DNA from: DASWED01 sp036394995
Lineage (GTDB): Bacteria; Actinomycetota; UBA4738; JACQTL01
Length of the DNA stretch: 22,294 nucleotides
NCBI GenBank assembly: GCA_036394995.1
Contig: DASWED010000121.1
Coordinates: 1-22,294 of the forward strand
Direction: 5' to 3'
The position numbers were made by a program, and so were the translations under genes. The notes beneath the pieces are model-generated. The model searched no databases, was not told where the DNA came from, and saw only the letters and a list, made by a program, of their open reading frames with translations. Shown here one piece after another: positions 20,195-22,294 of this stretch. Within the stretch, counting starts at the first letter, position 1. Each line of letters begins with the position of its first letter.

Positions 20195-22231
20195 CTACCG
20201 CAAGGGCCCGGGGCCGCCGGACGGCGTCGGGCCGGGCGGTGAGCCGCCGTTCCCCGAGCGGCCGCCGGCCATGCGGCGAGCCACGGCGATGCCGGCGCCG
20301 CCGACCCGCTGGGGCCGCTTGATCAGGCCGTCGAGGAGCGCGATGAGCTCGTCCTTGTCGATGGTCTCGCGTTCGATCAGGACGTCGGCCAGCCGGTCGA
20401 GGTGATGGCGGTGCTCCTGGAGGATCTCCAGGGCCTCGTCGTGGGCCTCGTCGATGAGCCGGCGGATCTCCGAGTCGATCTCGAACGCCACCTGGGGCGA
20501 GTAGTCCGGCTGGGCCGAGAGGTCGCGGCCCAGGAACACCTCGTGCTGCTTCTGCCCCAGGGTGAGCGGACCGAGGAGGTCCGACATGCCGTACTCGGTG
20601 ACCATCTGCCGGGCGATCTGGGTGGCCCGCTCCAGGTCGTTCTGGGCGCCGGTGGTGATGTCGCCGAACACGAGCTCCTCCGACACCCGGCCTCCCAGCA
20701 GCATGGCCAGCTCGTCGATGAGCTCCTCCCGGGTGATCAGGAACTTGTCCTCCATGGGCAGGGTCATGGTGTACCCCAGGGCCCGGCCCCTCGGGATGAT
20801 CGTGATCTTGTGCACGGGGTCGGCGTTCGGCAGGAGGTACGCGGTGAGCGCGTGGCCGCCCTCGTGGTACGCGATGACCCGCTTCTCCTTGTCGGAGATG
20901 ATCCGGGTCCGGCGCTCCGGCCCCGCGATCACCCGGTCGATGGCCTCGTCGACCTCCGACATCGTGATGGTGCGCTTGCTCCGCCGCGCGGTCAGCAGGG
21001 CGGCCTCGTTGATGACGTTCTCCAGGTCGGCGCCCGTGAACCCGGGAGTCCGCCGGGCGATCACGTCGAGGTCGACGGAGGAGTCGAACGGCTTGCCCCG
21101 GGCGTGCACGCGCAGGATCCCCTTGCGGCCCGCGAGGTCCGGCCGGTCGATCACGATGTGGCGATCGAACCGCCCCGGGCGGAGGAGCGCGGGGTCGAGG
21201 ATGTCGGGCCGGTTCGTGGCCGCCATCAGGATCACCGCGGTCCGCTGGTCGAACCCGTCCATCTCGACCAGCAGCTGGTTCAGGGTCTGCTCGCGTTCGT
21301 CGTGGCCGCCGCCCAGGCCGGCGCCGCGGTGCCGGCCCACGGCGTCGATCTCGTCGATGAACACGATGGCCGGCGCGGTCTGCTTGGCCTGTTCGAACAG
21401 GTCGCGGACCCGGGCCGCCCCCACCCCGACGAACATCTCGACGAAGTCCGACCCGGAGATCGAGTAGAACGGCACACCGGCCTCCCCGGCCACGGCCCGG
21501 GCCAGGAGGGTCTTGCCGGTGCCGGGCGGGCCGTACAGCAGGACCCCGCGCGGGATCTTCGCCCCCATGGCCTGGAACCGGGCGGGGTTCTTCAGGTAGT
21601 CCTTGATCTCCTCGAGCTCCTCGACGGCCTCGTCCACGCCCGCCACGTCGCCGAACGTGGTCTTCGGCTGGTCCTTGTTCATGACCTTGGCCTTGGACCG
21701 GCCGAACGACATCACGCGGGATCCCCCGCCCTGCATGCGGTTCATGACGAACAGCAGCACGACCAGGATGAGGGCCACCGGGAGCACCGTCCCCAGCAGG
21801 ATCGACAGCAGCGCGTTGCCCCGGGCGGGCTCCGCCTTGAAGGGGACGCTGGCGCGGGTGAGCTCCTTGACCAGGTCGTCGCCGAGGTCCTGGAGGTAGC
21901 TGACGCGGTACTTCGTGCCGTCGGAGAGCTCGCCCTCGATGGCCTGGGAGCCCTCGAGGAACGTGGCGTTCTTGACCTTGCCGTCGGGGATGAGCTGCTG
22001 GAACTCCGACAGCGTGAGCTGCTTCGCGTCCTCCGAGCGGCCCGCGTAGCTCACGAAGGCCCACAGAGCCACCATGCCGAGGAGGATCCAGATCAGCGGA
22101 CCCCGAAAGAGGCGTCCGAGGAAGGTGTCGGGCCGGTCCGTGTGAGTCTCCCGAGTCTCGAGGGGGGAAGCCAATATGGCCCGGGACCCCCGCCCCGAGC
22201 CTGAGCCGATGGTACCACGGGGGTCCGTCAC
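20195..22231 (-). CDS. ftsH: FtsH, membrane-bound AAA+ zinc metalloprotease
   Basis: A 678-residue ATP-driven protease that degrades membrane and short-lived proteins. Layout: TM1 (~45-64, PLIWILLGMVALWAFVSYAG), a short extracytoplasmic FtsH_ext domain (~66-135), TM2 (~139-162, SILLGTVLPVALILVVLLFV), and the AAA+ domain. That domain has Walker A GPPGTGKT (~232-239), Walker B IVFIDEIDAVG (~290) and the second-region-of-homology ATNRPDILDPALLRPGRFDR. The peptidase has HEGGH (~454-458) and a downstream Asp zinc ligand (FGDITTGAQNDLERAT). The GTG at 22231 follows a G-rich stretch; the frame is open upstream to the window edge. The tail is Gly/Pro-rich. The gene heads the fol-pan-coaX-lysS neighbourhood. 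Confidence 0.96.
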   Translation of the reverse strand: MTDPRGTIGSGSGRGSRAILASPLETRETHTDRPDTFLGRLFRGPLIWILLGMVALWAFVSYAGRSEDAKQLTLSEFQQLIPDGKVKNATFLEGSQAIEGELSDGTKYRVSYLQDLGDDLVKELTRASVPFKAEPARGNALLSILLGTVLPVALILVVLLFVMNRMQGGGSRVMSFGRSKAKVMNKDQPKTTFGDVAGVDEAVEELEEIKDYLKNPARFQAMGAKIPRGVLLYGPPGTGKTLLARAVAGEAGVPFYSISGSDFVEMFVGVGAARVRDLFEQAKQTAPAIVFIDEIDAVGRHRGAGLGGGHDEREQTLNQLLVEMDGFDQRTAVILMAATNRPDILDPALLRPGRFDRHIVIDRPDLAGRKGILRVHARGKPFDSSVDLDVIARRTPGFTGADLENVINEAALLTARRSKRTITMSEVDEAIDRVIAGPERRTRIISDKEKRVIAYHEGGHALTAYLLPNADPVHKITIIPRGRALGYTMTLPMEDKFLITREELIDELAMLLGGRVSEELVFGDITTGAQNDLERATQIARQMVTEYGMSDLLGPLTLGQKQHEVFLGRDLSAQPDYSPQVAFEIDSEIRRLIDEAHDEALEILQEHRHHLDRLADVLIERETIDKDELIALLDGLIKRPQRVGGAGIAVARRMAGGRSGNGGSPPGPTPSGGPGPLR

Positions 22232-22294
22232 GGCCCCCCGGACATCGGTCCGCGGGGGACCGCGAGGGACCGCCCCAGGCCTACCGGATGCCCG
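22232..22294. other. Window edge upstream of ftsH, no recognisable gene
   Basis: These 63 bases hold the ftsH upstream region. One minus-strand frame ends in TGA overlapping the ftsH GTG by four bases (22228-22231), and another ends at TAG (22281-22283). Neither gives recognisable sequence over the few codons available, so no upstream gene is called. Confidence 0.4.

Noticed and set aside
22232..22294. Possible 3' end of hpt or tilS upstream of ftsH
   Set aside because: Only about 20 codons are visible and neither minus-strand frame resembles the known C-termini.
1..22294. CRISPR arrays, tRNA/rRNA genes, insertion sequences
   Set aside because: No regularly spaced repeats, cloverleaf-like segments or transposase-like proteins were seen by eye; the only sizeable direct repeat found is inside clpC.

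Overview
The window is very GC-rich DNA (about 70% by eye) with GTG starts, many 4-base start/stop overlaps and actinobacterial-type proteins. Its backbone on the minus strand reads ftsH, a HAD hydrolase, folE, then folP, an alpha/beta hydrolase, a PPOX protein, folB, folK-DUF2520, panC, a NadC N-domain protein, coaX, lysS, and finally clpC (cut by the left edge). From memory this is the ftsH-fol-pan-coaX-lysS-clpC neighbourhood of Mycobacterium and Streptomyces, so the host is most likely an actinobacterium (Actinomycetota). The missing lsr2, nadB and panD and the rearranged inserts suggest a lineage outside the well-studied mycobacteria and streptomycetes. I cannot name a genus.

Two plus-strand blocks interrupt this backbone. 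Block 1 (about 809-6667, between clpC and lysS) holds two drug-efflux cassettes, each with its own TetR regulator and a palindromic operator candidate. The first is an ABC-2 exporter (one permease, two separate ATPases, TetR) resembling a split form of E. coli YbhF. The second is a 14-helix EmrB/QacA-type MFS pump followed by a TetR gene. Block 2 (about 14383-18605, between folP and folE) holds an ECF sigma factor with a good ECF-type promoter of its own, a single-pass membrane protein with an NTF2-like C-terminus, a DUF402 protein and a secreted alpha/beta hydrolase.

The backbone makes cofactors. FolE, FolP, FolB and FolK cover most of dihydropteroate synthesis from GTP. PanC and CoaX make and phosphorylate pantothenate for CoA. 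LysS charges tRNA-Lys, and FtsH and ClpC handle protein quality control. Many neighbours overlap by four bases (GTGA), which implies translational coupling.

The most interesting points are: the two ABC ATPases, whose degenerate motifs segregate so that one composite ATP site is canonical and the other is degenerate; a free-standing NadC N-terminal domain without its catalytic barrel, in the slot where nadC normally sits; an in-frame FolK-DUF2520 fusion; the ECF sigma/membrane protein pair; two nearly identical start-proximal TAGCCT motifs; and a small frameshifted gene remnant between the HAD gene and ftsH. No tRNA, rRNA, CRISPR array or insertion sequence was seen.
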